Of a DNA stretch of 64,000 nucleotides, positions 51,533 through 60,547 are shown piece after piece. Position numbers and translations under genes: made by a program. A model generated the notes under the pieces. That model was not told the DNA's origin. It ran no database searches and saw only the letters and a program-made list of their open reading frames with translations. Numbering within the stretch: the first letter of the stretch is position 1; every line of letters begins with the position of its first letter. The DNA comes from an uncultured Lachnospiraceae bacterium (GTDB taxonomy: Bacteria > Bacillota > Clostridia > Lachnospirales > Lachnospiraceae): NCBI GenBank assembly GCA_905235745.1, contig CAJOMN010000005.1, forward strand, positions 19,123 through 83,122, written 5' to 3'.

Positions 51533-52600
51533 ATGAAAGATAAAAAAGCCATAGGGATAGATTTGTTCAGTGGTGCCGGCGGAATGTCGCTAGGTGCAGA
51601 AAATGCAGGAATAGAAGTACAGGTGGCGATTGAAGCAGATAAGTCTGCTGCAGAAACCTACGTTCGTAACCATAAACATACGCGAATGATTTGTGATGAT
51701 ATACGAAACATAGATGCAAATGACTTGCAGATTAAAACAGATCTTCCTGTAATTGTGTTTGGTGGACCACCATGTCAAGGCTTTTCCTCTTCAAACAAAC
51801 GAACAAGTAATAAAGATAATGAAAAGAATTGGTTATTTGAGGAATTCATTCGTTTTATCAGGGATATTAAGCCTGACTGGGTTGTGCTTGAAAACGTCAC
51901 AGGTCTTGCAAGTACAGAAGGGGGTTTTTTTTATAATCGCATTTTGGAGAAGATAGATGACCTTGGCTATACAAACTCACCTATGATACTGACAGCTTCG
52001 GACTATGGTGTTCCACAAAATAGAAACCGGCTTTTTATAATCGCATCTAGAGAGAATATTAGCATAAGACCTCCAGAACCGAAAAAGGGAAGGAAGATTA
52101 CAGTAGGCGAAGCACTTTGTGATCTCCCATTGTTGAACAATGGTGCGAGCAAGGATTTGCTACCATATAGAGCAGAAGCAAATAATACATATGCTAGAAA
52201 AATGCGGGGAAGAAAGACAAAATGTACCGGAAATTTGGTATCAAGGAATGCGGAATATATTTTGGAGAGATATGTATATATAGGTCAAGGGGAAAACTGG
52301 GAGGCCATTCCGGAAGCACTAATGTCTAACTACAAGGATAGGAGTAGATGTCATACAGGGGTGTACCGCAGGTTAAAAAGCGATGAACCTTCTGTAGTGA
52401 TAGGGAATTATAGGAAGAACATGCTAATACATCCGGAACAGAACAGAGGACTTTCGGTTAGGGAGGCGGCCAGAATCCAGTCCTTTCCTGACAAATTTGA
52501 ATTTTGTGGCAATTTGGGACTTCAACAGCAACAGGTCGGAAATGCTGTGCCGCCCCTGTTGGCAGAAGCGGTGTTCAAAACAGTGATATCAGCTACATGA
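51533..52600 (+). CDS. DNA cytosine-5 methyltransferase
   Basis: 355 residues with all C5-methyltransferase blocks in order: motif I IDLFSGAGGMSLGAENAG, motif IV GGPPCQGFSS with the catalytic Cys, motif VI LENVTGL, motif VIII QNRNRLFIIA, and motif X QQQVGNAVPPLLAEAV. It methylates C5 of cytosine in a specific site set by its target recognition region (~residues 190-290). No restriction endonuclease is recognisable beside it. It leads a five-gene AT-rich operon; thyX starts 27 bp downstream. I infer a role in marking self DNA or in regulating the island. Confidence 0.92.
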   Translation: MKDKKAIGIDLFSGAGGMSLGAENAGIEVQVAIEADKSAAETYVRNHKHTRMICDDIRNIDANDLQIKTDLPVIVFGGPPCQGFSSSNKRTSNKDNEKNWLFEEFIRFIRDIKPDWVVLENVTGLASTEGGFFYNRILEKIDDLGYTNSPMILTASDYGVPQNRNRLFIIASRENISIRPPEPKKGRKITVGEALCDLPLLNNGASKDLLPYRAEANNTYARKMRGRKTKCTGNLVSRNAEYILERYVYIGQGENWEAIPEALMSNYKDRSRCHTGVYRRLKSDEPSVVIGNYRKNMLIHPEQNRGLSVREAARIQSFPDKFEFCGNLGLQQQQVGNAVPPLLAEAVFKTVISAT

Positions 52601-52627
52601 CTTAGACAGACAATAGAAAGGAAAGAT

Positions 52628-53248
52628 ATGAGAATAATAGAACCGTCTTTTGAATTTATGGAAGATATAGATGGAAAGACAATACTAAGAAGGATTGAGC
52701 GGGCAGGACGGGTATGTTACAAAAGCGAAGATCGAATATCTGGTGAGTCGGCTCGGAAATTTATAGCCAGTATCATTTCTAATGGTCATGAGTCTGTGCT
52801 GGAGCACGAGAAGATCACGGTTAAAATAACTTGTGACAGAGGTGTATCGCATGAAATTGTAAGACATCGAATAGCGAGTTATAGTCAAGAGAGTACACGC
52901 TATTGCAACTATGCAAAGGATAAATTTGGTAATGAAATAACCGTGATCAAGCCTTGCTTTTGGAGTGAGGATAGTAATGAATACAGGGCATGGAAAGATG
53001 CTATGGCAGAGGCGGAAAAAGCATATTTCAAATTGATCGATATGGGGGCAAGCCCGCAGGAGGCCAGAAGTGTTCTTCCTAATAGTCTAAAGACTGAAAT
53101 AGTTATAACTATGAATATCAGGGAGTGGCGGCATTTTTTTAAGCTTAGGATAGCAGAAAGAGCGCATCCACAGATGAGGGAAATTGTCTTCAAAGTGCTA
53201 GATGGAATGCGAAGAGAATTACCGGAAGTATTTGAAGATATATTATAG
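52628..53248 (+). CDS. thyX: Flavin-dependent thymidylate synthase (ThyX)
   Basis: 206 residues. The ThyX motif RHRIASYSQESTRY (RHRx7S) is intact, as are SVLEHEKITVKITCDRGVSHE and the C-terminal MNIREWRHFFKLRIAERAHPQMREI. The enzyme makes dTMP from dUMP with FAD and methylene-folate. AAAGGAAAG precedes the ATG. It stands between a DNA methyltransferase and an HD phosphohydrolase, 8 bp from the latter, an unusual place for a housekeeping gene. ThyX is common on phages, so phage origin or a role in nucleotide supply during a conflict response are both possible. Confidence 0.93.
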   Translation: MRIIEPSFEFMEDIDGKTILRRIERAGRVCYKSEDRISGESARKFIASIISNGHESVLEHEKITVKITCDRGVSHEIVRHRIASYSQESTRYCNYAKDKFGNEITVIKPCFWSEDSNEYRAWKDAMAEAEKAYFKLIDMGASPQEARSVLPNSLKTEIVITMNIREWRHFFKLRIAERAHPQMREIVFKVLDGMRRELPEVFEDIL

Positions 53249-53256
53249 GGGATGAC

Positions 53257-54339
53257 ATGTTTTATCAGAAATCAGATGGCTTAAAATATTGCATGGAAGC
53301 AAGGGCAGAAAGAATAATCCATGGAACCGAAGATGATGGTTCAACGGAAAGAGAATTGGAATTTCCAGTTGCTAAGAAGGATGTGGTAAAAAGGTTTCAT
53401 GATTTTGAAGAGTATATGAATGAAAATTGGCATTCAAAGGTCACTATTGGAGCCATGACATACGGAGATGGCCTTCTTACTGACCATGGCGTTGATCATG
53501 TACAGACAGTGATGCATAATGCGTACCTTTTGCTGAAAGGCAGAGTCCAGTATTTAAGCGGCTTTGAAATATATATTCTTTTGATGGCGATTCATTTTCA
53601 TGATGTCGGGAATATTTGGGGAAGGGATGGACACGAGAAAAAGATTGAAGATGTCATGAATGAAATTCCAGCAGAAATATCGGGACTGGAAACCTTTGAA
53701 CAGATATTTATTTGCGAGATTGCCATGGCTCATAGTGGTAAGATTGACGATGATAAGGATACGATCAGTAAGATGGGAAAAGATGAGACGTGCCTTGGGA
53801 TGCGTGTTAGGAAACCGATGCTGGCGGCCATTTTAAGATTTGCGGATGAACTAGCGGATGATTTTAGCAGAACAAAGTGGGATAATGTGGATATAAATGA
53901 GGTAAACAAGATTTACCATGATTATTCAAAGGCGTTGGATATACCTAAAATCACAGACACTAACATTGCATTGCATTTTACTCTGAACGATGAAGATATT
54001 AGCAGGACTTATACAAAAGATGGAAAAGAAATCTATTTGTATGATGAGATTCTGAACAGAATTCAGAAGATAATGGTGGAATTAACATATTGCCGCACAT
54101 TTGCAAGTGATTTTTTGAGAGTCAATTCTATGAATGTAAGTATAGATATACGTAGAAAAGGCAGCATAGATCCTAGAAAAAAAAAGACGATATTCTTCCG
54201 TCTTGGATTGAGAGGATATCCTGATACTCGTAATATAACAATCAAGGATTACTTCATTGATGACGAAATGTCAAAAAATAGTTTAATGGTGTTTTCAGGA
54301 AAAGAGTTGGAACAAGCGATGAAAGAGGATAAAAACTAA
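53257..54339 (+). CDS. HD-domain phosphohydrolase of the island operon
   Basis: 360 residues. Metal-site elements appear in order: DHGVDHVQTVMHNAYLLL (~residue 76), MAIHFHDVGNIWGRDGHEKKIEDV (the HD pair), AMAHSGK, and ILRFADELADDFSRT with the final Asp. The first 75 and last ~120 residues are unrecognised; the C-terminal part has beta-rich segments. HD enzymes cleave phosphate esters of nucleotides. From memory, similar HD proteins coupled to ORC/CDC6-like ATPases occur in predicted conflict systems (called HD-CE). It overlaps the ATPase gene by one base. Confidence 0.8.
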   Translation: MFYQKSDGLKYCMEARAERIIHGTEDDGSTERELEFPVAKKDVVKRFHDFEEYMNENWHSKVTIGAMTYGDGLLTDHGVDHVQTVMHNAYLLLKGRVQYLSGFEIYILLMAIHFHDVGNIWGRDGHEKKIEDVMNEIPAEISGLETFEQIFICEIAMAHSGKIDDDKDTISKMGKDETCLGMRVRKPMLAAILRFADELADDFSRTKWDNVDINEVNKIYHDYSKALDIPKITDTNIALHFTLNDEDISRTYTKDGKEIYLYDEILNRIQKIMVELTYCRTFASDFLRVNSMNVSIDIRRKGSIDPRKKKTIFFRLGLRGYPDTRNITIKDYFIDDEMSKNSLMVFSGKELEQAMKEDKN

Positions 54340-56159
54340 TGTCACAAGAGAATCCGTTTGCAGTAGTAAGCCCTGAAGAAATGGATGCAAAGTTGGCAAA
54401 CAGCCTTTTTGTCGATTTGTATTCTGAATATCCGGAAATTTCTCGACCGGGGAATATGATTATATTTGGAGCAAGAGGTTGCGGGAAGAGTATGCTTATT
54501 CGTTGTTCGAGACCGGATGTGCTAAGTATACGCAATAGTTGTGAAATAAAAGAACTTCCATATATTGCGTTCTGCCTTTCTGCTGAAAAAACCAATCTTA
54601 ATCTGCAAGAACTCAATGCATTAAAAGACAACCATGCACCCTATATGCTAAATGAACACTTTATGGTGATTCATCTTATGCGGTATATATTTCTAGAATT
54701 ATCAAGGATAGGCGTGGTTTGCGATAGTGAGGAGTTACAAAAGTTTAAAAGCATTATTATTGATAGAAAATTAAAGATTGTAGGGGAAAAAAGAGATATA
54801 GAGATTGATTTGGAATCCACAAAGGCTTTTTTTGAATCAATCTATTATTACTTTGATATGCTAGTAGATGAATTCGTTACTTATCTGCGCGGAATCATTC
54901 GAGTAGAGGGTTATGACTATTCATACAATGATATGCCGATCTTGTCGTTTAACCGCTTTGTTATTCCAGTGCTTGAAGAACTGAGAAAACTATCATGCTT
55001 CGAAAAAGGGCAGCCATTCTTTCTTTTTTTTGATGATGCGGATAATCTAAGTGAGATTCAAACAAAAATATTGAACACATGGCTTGCAAGCCGGACACAG
55101 CCGCTTGTAAGCATTAAAATTTCCACTCAATGGGGTCTTTACAAGACCTTTCTGACGACTAATGGCGTGCTAATAGAATCGCCGCACGACTATCAGGAAG
55201 TTAATATCTCTTACCTATATACAACAAGGAAGGATGAATATTATAAGAAGGCAAAAGATATTTTGGAAAAGAGATTGAAAGCATTGGATATTAGTGTGCC
55301 CGCAGAAAAATTTTTCCCGTCCGACAAAAAACAAGATGAAGCAATTCAAAAAGAAATTGATTCTATCAAGGAGAAATATGCCACGGAAGGTAGGGGATAT
55401 ACAATGTCCGATGATGTTAGGAGGTATGCTATTCCAAATTATATAAAAAAACTTGGTAATAAGAGTAAGTCTAGATTCACATATAAATATGCTGGATTGG
55501 AAAACATTGTCCATTTATCATCTGGAATCATTAGATACTTGCTGGATTCTGTTGCCATGATGTATGACGAAGAAGAATCCCAACTGAAGGATAAATCGAA
55601 ACAGATACTGCGGATCCAACCTTCCACTCAGGATATGGTAATGAGAAAGCAAGCTGATAAACTGCTGTTCAGTGATTTGAGGAAGAGCAAGTATTTGGAA
55701 GAGTATCTTGAGATAACGGATCATCCCAATAATCTGACGGATAAATTGGCTAATCTCATTAATGCTATGGGAAAGACATTTTATGAGATATTGATATCAG
55801 ACCGATCTGAAAGAAAAGTTTTTTCGGTGGCGCTTACAAATAATCCCGATGATGAAATCAGAAGGGTATTTGAATATGGAGTGCAGCTTGGTTTTTTTCA
55901 TGAGTCATTTATAGGGAATAAAGAGGGTGATGGAAGAACATGGTTATATGTACTGAATCGTGGATTGGCGCCAGTGTTTCATCTTGATCCAACAGGTTTC
56001 ACAGGGTATCTTTTCATGACAAATGATGACTTGAGAACTGCCATACAGACGGGGAAAAGGCTTAGAAAAGTAGTTAATGTAGAAGAAGAGATTATACCTG
56101 GTCAGATGACTATTGAGGATTATTGGGAGGGTATATATGAATCTCAAAATGTCAAATAA
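54339..56159 (+). CDS. P-loop ATPase, ORC/CDC6-like
   Basis: 606 residues. Walker A is MIIFGARGCGKSMLIRC (residues ~42-58) and Walker B is PFFLFFDDADNLSEIQ (~227). An arginine-sensor-like KISTQWGLYKT follows. The C-terminal ~250 residues look mainly helical with a winged-helix-like part (VFEYGVQLGFFHESFIG...WLYVLNRGLAPVFHLDP), as in ORC/CDC6 or STAND-like ATPases. This type acts as a switch that senses a signal and activates a partner. It is tightly coupled on both sides (TAATG overlap upstream; 23-bp overlap downstream). Confidence 0.75.
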   Translation: MSQENPFAVVSPEEMDAKLANSLFVDLYSEYPEISRPGNMIIFGARGCGKSMLIRCSRPDVLSIRNSCEIKELPYIAFCLSAEKTNLNLQELNALKDNHAPYMLNEHFMVIHLMRYIFLELSRIGVVCDSEELQKFKSIIIDRKLKIVGEKRDIEIDLESTKAFFESIYYYFDMLVDEFVTYLRGIIRVEGYDYSYNDMPILSFNRFVIPVLEELRKLSCFEKGQPFFLFFDDADNLSEIQTKILNTWLASRTQPLVSIKISTQWGLYKTFLTTNGVLIESPHDYQEVNISYLYTTRKDEYYKKAKDILEKRLKALDISVPAEKFFPSDKKQDEAIQKEIDSIKEKYATEGRGYTMSDDVRRYAIPNYIKKLGNKSKSRFTYKYAGLENIVHLSSGIIRYLLDSVAMMYDEEESQLKDKSKQILRIQPSTQDMVMRKQADKLLFSDLRKSKYLEEYLEITDHPNNLTDKLANLINAMGKTFYEILISDRSERKVFSVALTNNPDDEIRRVFEYGVQLGFFHESFIGNKEGDGRTWLYVLNRGLAPVFHLDPTGFTGYLFMTNDDLRTAIQTGKRLRKVVNVEEEIIPGQMTIEDYWEGIYESQNVK

Positions 56160-57132
56160 GGATAGCATCAGTAATCTGATAAAATATGTTCCTAATCGTT
56201 TTTGTTTCCTATGTATGGCGAGTTTTGAAGAAAGATGTTTATCTATAGCAAGAAATATTGATGACGAAAGGGTATCTCAAGTATATGTATTGTGTAATCA
56301 ATCTAAGGATACCAGTGAATTAAAGGGCAAAAACAAGGATACGCTTCTTTCCCTTTTTAAGAATAAAAGTGAGGAAGTACCGTTTCGGATGAAAAACTCT
56401 GTTTCCATTGTTGAAGCAGTTGTTTTTATAATCAGAAAAGTCATCAGCGAAGACGAGAAGAATCTTGTTGTGGATATATCTACATTTACACATGAAATAC
56501 TTCTTATACTCATCAAGGCACTGTATGAAAAAAAAGAATACTTTAATACGATTCTTTTTGCCTATAATGGTGCAAAAGAGTATTCTGTGGGCGACACTCC
56601 TGAAAACATGTGGCTTAGCAAGGGTTGCAAGCTTATCCGAAATGTATATGGATATCCAGGTACATCAAGGATTACAAGAAAGAACCACTTGATTGTACTT
56701 ACGGGATTTGAGTTAGAGCGTGCTACAAAGCTTATTGAAGCGATTAATCCTGACTACTTGACATTGGGGGATGGAGTCGAGCCAACAGAGGATGAACACA
56801 GCGAACCGATGAAATTCTTCAAGGAGAAATTTCATGAGTGGAAGAACTCTTTTCCTACAATGAAAACCGATAACTTTGCGTTTTCATGCAGAGATGTTTC
56901 TAAGACGGTGGAATCCATTCAGAGTATAATTTCAAAGGATAGCGACAGAAATTATATTGTAGTGCCACTTAATACAAAACTATCGACTTTGGCTGTCGGC
57001 ATTGTGGCATTGAGAGATCCAGCCATACAGGTATACTACTCAATCCCGGAAATATATAATTACAGTGCATATTCCAGTCCGAGTGGGAATGTATCTATAG
57101 TAGATGTAATGGAATTGTTTGATGATGTCTGA
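56137..57132 (+). CDS. Unrecognised alpha/beta protein ending the island operon
   Basis: 331 residues from ATG 56137, chosen because GGAGGG lies six bases upstream; it overlaps the ATPase gene by 23 bp. Two Rossmann-like halves are suggested by strand-helix alternations: FCFLCMASFEERCLSIA and LVVDISTFTHEILLILIKAL in the first, HLIVLTGFELERATKLIEAI and YIVVPLNTKLSTLAVGIVAL in the second. No known catalytic motif is certain, and I cannot name a family. Its conserved-looking DISTF and PLNTK segments would be the first places to seek an active site. It is probably the sensor or effector of the ATPase. Confidence 0.65.
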   Translation: MNLKMSNKDSISNLIKYVPNRFCFLCMASFEERCLSIARNIDDERVSQVYVLCNQSKDTSELKGKNKDTLLSLFKNKSEEVPFRMKNSVSIVEAVVFIIRKVISEDEKNLVVDISTFTHEILLILIKALYEKKEYFNTILFAYNGAKEYSVGDTPENMWLSKGCKLIRNVYGYPGTSRITRKNHLIVLTGFELERATKLIEAINPDYLTLGDGVEPTEDEHSEPMKFFKEKFHEWKNSFPTMKTDNFAFSCRDVSKTVESIQSIISKDSDRNYIVVPLNTKLSTLAVGIVALRDPAIQVYYSIPEIYNYSAYSSPSGNVSIVDVMELFDDV

Positions 57133-57310
57133 TATGCACTTATATAGTTTTCCAGATACTTTTATTATCGTTAGTTTGAGTGATGTCTGTTTTCGCTATA
57201 ACAATAACGGCTGAAAAGCTTTTAAAATGCTGAATTCGAGGTCTCTTGGGTTATAATAGAAGTAAAGGAAATACAGTTTTTAGCAAATAAACTAGCACTT
57301 GGAGAGATGA

Positions 57311-57473
57311 ATATGCAAATTTGATCAATATTGGCAACTAGGATTGGAGGACTTCAATCAGCCACTCGGACTCAAAATGAATCAGGGAAACAGGTGGGTG
57401 AAAAAACAGCTTCAATACCTTGGGATGAGATAGAAGTAAAATACACTGAGTTGGTTCCGAGCAGGGACGGTTC
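57311..57473 (+). pseudogene. IS1182/IS5-like transposase N-terminal remnant, frameshifted
   Basis: One frame (57311-57433) reads LGLEDFNQPLGLKMNQGNRW; the adjoining frame (about 57403-57473) reads ASIPWDEIEVKYTELVPSRD. Joined across the A6 run at 57401-57406 they give the usual N-terminus of DUF772-type transposases (NRWVK..ASLIPWDEIE.KYAELFPS..G). The gene lacks a start, is shifted by one base and is cut by the IS256 insertion at 57474. Confidence 0.65.
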
Positions 57474-58965
57474 AAGACTGTAAAAAATTTTGTGTAAACT
57501 AGATAGCTAAGATACGTATCCTCTTGGATTGATGTTAGAATAAATATTAATTCAGGAGGATATTTTTATGGCAAGAACCAGAAAGCTCTCACCGGAGCGC
57601 AAAGCATTCATCAACAGCCTCATTGAGCACTATCATCAAGAGGATGCACAGGATGTGCAGGAAATGCTCAGGGTTCTTCTCGGAGACACGCTTCAGGGTA
57701 TGTTGGAAGCGGAAATGGACGAGAAACTCGGTTATTCCAGGTATGACTACAAGAACAAGGAAACCGATGACAGTCGCAATGGATATAGCAAGAAAACCGT
57801 TGTATCATCCCTGGGAGAAATCGACCTCGACATCCCAAGGGACAGGAAGGGTGAATTTGAACCGCAGGCTGTAAAGAAGAACCAGACCGACATTTCTAAC
57901 ATTGAAGATCAAGTTCTCTCCATGTATGCTAAGGGAATGACAACCCGGGACATATCAGCTCATCTCCGCGATGTATACGGCGTAGATGCCTCTGCAGAGA
58001 TGATATCGCATATGACTGACAGGATTCTGCCTATTGCCAAAGAATGGCAGAACAGGCCGCTAGAGCGCAAATACGCCATAGTTTTCATGGACGCAGTCCA
58101 CTTCCATGTCCGGGAGGAGAATCAGACCATCAAGAAAGCCGTATACGTGGCAATTGGCGTTAGATTAAGTGGCACCAAGGAAGTTCTCGGCATGTGGATC
58201 GGAGGCAATGAAAGCGCCAAATACTGGCTTGGAGTCCTAAACGAGATCAAGAACCGCGGTGTCGAAGATATCATGATCGTTTCTGTCGATGGACTTACCG
58301 GCTTTGGAGATGCAATAGACGCGGTCTTTCCTCAAGCAGAGATACAACGATACATCGTCCATCAGATCCGCTATACCACCAAGTTTGTAAACTATAAGGA
58401 CCTGAAACCATTTGTAAATGATCTTAAGGCTATCTATCAAGCTCCTACTGAAGAATCTGCGCTTGAGGCATTAGATGAACTGGAGGAAAAATGGGGTAAG
58501 AAGTATCCCTCATCCGTAAGTTCATGGCGGAATAACTGGCCACAACTATCGACCTACCTCAAGTATCCGGAAGATATCCGCAAGATCATCTATACTACAA
58601 ATGCTATAGAGAATTTCAACCGCGGTCTGCGAAAAGTTACGAAAGCCAAGACCATATTTCCTAGCGATGATGCGCTGTTCAAGAGCATCTATCTCGCCGT
58701 GATCGATATAACCAAGAAATGGACAGGAGCCCCTTGGAATTGGGGTCAGACACTTGATCAACTCTGCATTTACTTCGGGACAGGATAACCACGGCAGATC
58801 TGGAATGATACTCTGAATCAATAAAACAATCCAGGCTGCCGATTGACCGTCTGGATTTGTTATGTCAAAATTATAAAAACATTATGCACCTTAAAAATCT
58901 ATAACTCTTATCAAGATATTCAACATCAATCTTAGAGGTTTACACAGAATTATTTACACGCTCTT
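57474..58965 (+). mobile_element. IS256 family insertion sequence, complete
   Basis: The 1492-bp element has a left end AAGACTGTAAAAAATTTTGT and a right end whose reverse complement is AAGAGCGTGTAAATAATTCT; both continue into TGTGTAAAC. The intact transposase lies between. The flanks GACGGTTC and AGGCGCTT do not form a target duplication, so one side may have been rearranged. The left 29 bases are repeated at 48129-48157. Confidence 0.85.
57568..58788 (+). CDS. IS256 family transposase
   Basis: 406 residues, full length. The N-terminal part (LRVLLGDTLQGMLEAEMDEKLGYSRYD, then GEIDLDIPRDRKGEFEPQAV) and the DDE core are typical: YAIVFMDAVHFHVRE (first Asp), MIVSVDGLTGFGDAI (second Asp) and YTTNAIENFNRGLRK (Glu). 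It catalyses movement of the element. AGGAGG precedes the ATG. It is intact and probably active. Confidence 0.95.
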   Translation: MARTRKLSPERKAFINSLIEHYHQEDAQDVQEMLRVLLGDTLQGMLEAEMDEKLGYSRYDYKNKETDDSRNGYSKKTVVSSLGEIDLDIPRDRKGEFEPQAVKKNQTDISNIEDQVLSMYAKGMTTRDISAHLRDVYGVDASAEMISHMTDRILPIAKEWQNRPLERKYAIVFMDAVHFHVREENQTIKKAVYVAIGVRLSGTKEVLGMWIGGNESAKYWLGVLNEIKNRGVEDIMIVSVDGLTGFGDAIDAVFPQAEIQRYIVHQIRYTTKFVNYKDLKPFVNDLKAIYQAPTEESALEALDELEEKWGKKYPSSVSSWRNNWPQLSTYLKYPEDIRKIIYTTNAIENFNRGLRKVTKAKTIFPSDDALFKSIYLAVIDITKKWTGAPWNWGQTLDQLCIYFGTG

Positions 58966-59047
58966 AGGCGCTTTTTTACTGCAATGACTGACAACTACTT
59001 TCTATAAGAAAATCAGGACACCTTGCCTATGCATTTATACATATACC

Positions 59048-59081
59048 CAGGCGATTCGACATTAGTCGAATCGCCTGTTTT
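59048..59081 (+). terminator. Perfect 13-bp hairpin at the right edge of the island
   Basis: CAGGCGATTCGAC (59048-59060) and GTCGAATCGCCTG (59065-59077) form a perfect stem with a 4-nt loop followed by TTTT. It would stop transcripts leaving IS256. The region 58789-59047 holds only the IS tail and no gene. Confidence 0.7.
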
Positions 59082-59138
59082 GGTAGTAGATATATCATTT
59101 TCTCCTAATTCATTGAGAGTGCTCATCATTTACTTTGC

Positions 59139-59900
59139 TCAATTCAATGTATTTTCATATACAAAGCTATGTGAGTACTCACCAGAAACTCGTCTCATGA
59201 TTCTTGCATCATTAATCACGCTATCATGAGCATCATTCCCTCTTTTGTGATGTTCCATGAATTCCTTTCGCTTCTGTTCGCTCTCTTCGATCATGCTAAG
59301 ATATGAGTTAATTAACCTACCAGTCATTTTTTCGGTATCAAGTTTATGCGCCTTGCCCAGATAAGCCTTAATCATCTCCTTCGTCTCTTCTTCTGTAGGG
59401 ATTCTAGATGAAGAATGCCATCTTGATCTTTGGATTCGTCCATTATCATCTTCAAGTCGGACTATAGTATACGGTTCTTCAGGCACTTCTGTTTGATACT
59501 CTCCAAATCTTGCAATAGAATCACTTATCTTCCATTTTGCAGCCATTTCATATTTAGGGTCTGTCCGCATTTTCTCGATAACAGCTATATCTATTTGAAT
59601 ACTGCACTGTCCCATTGCTCCAAAGTTATAACCTTTTTGATGGAAACTTCCTTCATACCCCAAAGTTTCCAGAGTGTATCCATTCATCTTCTTTGCAGTT
59701 CGAACGTCATCTAACCTGAAACTGGCTTCTGGGTACTCTTTACATAGAGAACTATAGTAATCAAGGTTCAATTCAACTTCCGTTTTTTTAATAGTCCTCG
59801 CTTTCATATCCAAGAAATGATCAACCGTTTTTTCATTATTATTACGTATTTTTGTTTTGTCCCCAACAAGGTTACCTGTACCAATCGTGGTTATTTTCAC
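59139..59900 (-). CDS. Hypothetical protein
   Basis: 253 residues. It has no membrane segment or signal. The sequence is charged and largely helical in its C-terminal half (GRLINSYLSMIEESEQKRKEFMEHHKRG). I recognise no motif with certainty. It begins with MKITTIGTGNLVGD, a style seen in Lachnospiraceae hypothetical proteins whose genes occur near cell-surface genes. AAAGGGAGGC precedes the ATG on the minus strand, supporting the start. Confidence 0.6.
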   Translation of the reverse strand: MKITTIGTGNLVGDKTKIRNNNEKTVDHFLDMKARTIKKTEVELNLDYYSSLCKEYPEASFRLDDVRTAKKMNGYTLETLGYEGSFHQKGYNFGAMGQCSIQIDIAVIEKMRTDPKYEMAAKWKISDSIARFGEYQTEVPEEPYTIVRLEDDNGRIQRSRWHSSSRIPTEEETKEMIKAYLGKAHKLDTEKMTGRLINSYLSMIEESEQKRKEFMEHHKRGNDAHDSVINDARIMRRVSGEYSHSFVYENTLN

Positions 59901-59967
59901 TCAACATGCCTCCCTTTCAAAAAGAAATAGCCCAACCTTCAAAAGGCATCTGACTCAATATAATAAA

Positions 59968-60375
59968 TTAATAGTCTCGAATGCCATTTGTATAATGCTC
60001 CGACACCGGATTATCGTACAATTCCGATTCCGTTTTGTAACATCTAGTACATCTGAAATAATAGCGATCACTGCTATACATAAACATATGGTACTCATCT
60101 GAAGGAATAGTAATTCCGCACGCATCACAATAATTTCCCCCGTTAACCGAGATTGTTGTCCATGTTGCGTTAGGACTGTATCCATAACTGGTCATAGTTC
60201 CACCGCAGCTACAGCTTTTTGTTTTTGGCGAATACCCAGCAGCACGAACAGTCAGTGTTGTTATGAGCAGAAGGCCGATAAGCATAGCTAATATTACAAT
60301 AGCCTTAACAATCATATTCTTTGAATTGTTACAGATCAAGTTAGTATCATTTTTTTCATTATACTCAAATACCAT
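59968..60375 (-). CDS. Exported or membrane-anchored protein with Cys pairs
   Basis: 135 residues from ATG 60375, preferred because GGAAAG lies eight bases upstream; longer in-frame starts reach 60432. One membrane segment (IVKAIVILAMLIGLLLITTLTV) is followed by an external domain with three Cys pairs (SCSCGGTM, CDACGIT and CTRCYKT), probably a small zinc ribbon. It carries no catalytic motif. The neighbours are also exported or sensory proteins on the same strand. Confidence 0.6.
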   Translation of the reverse strand: MVFEYNEKNDTNLICNNSKNMIVKAIVILAMLIGLLLITTLTVRAAGYSPKTKSCSCGGTMTSYGYSPNATWTTISVNGGNYCDACGITIPSDEYHMFMYSSDRYYFRCTRCYKTESELYDNPVSEHYTNGIRDY

Positions 60376-60547
60376 AATTCTCTTTCCTTTCATACAATTA
60401 TCAATTTGTGATTTGTTTAATAACTGTGTCACTTTATTATAGACTCCTTGTTCATATTTTTATTTACTCATAATGACCTTACTCAATTTACCCATTTAGT
60501 CATAATGTAGGTCAGTCGGAAGAAATCACGCCTTCTCGGAATCCACT

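Noticed and set aside
57401..57407. Possible programmed frameshift in the transposase remnant (AAAAAAC)
   Set aside because: The reading frame at the heptamer is not the one needed for a canonical -1 slip, and the gene is truncated anyway. A simple indel in the A run is more likely.
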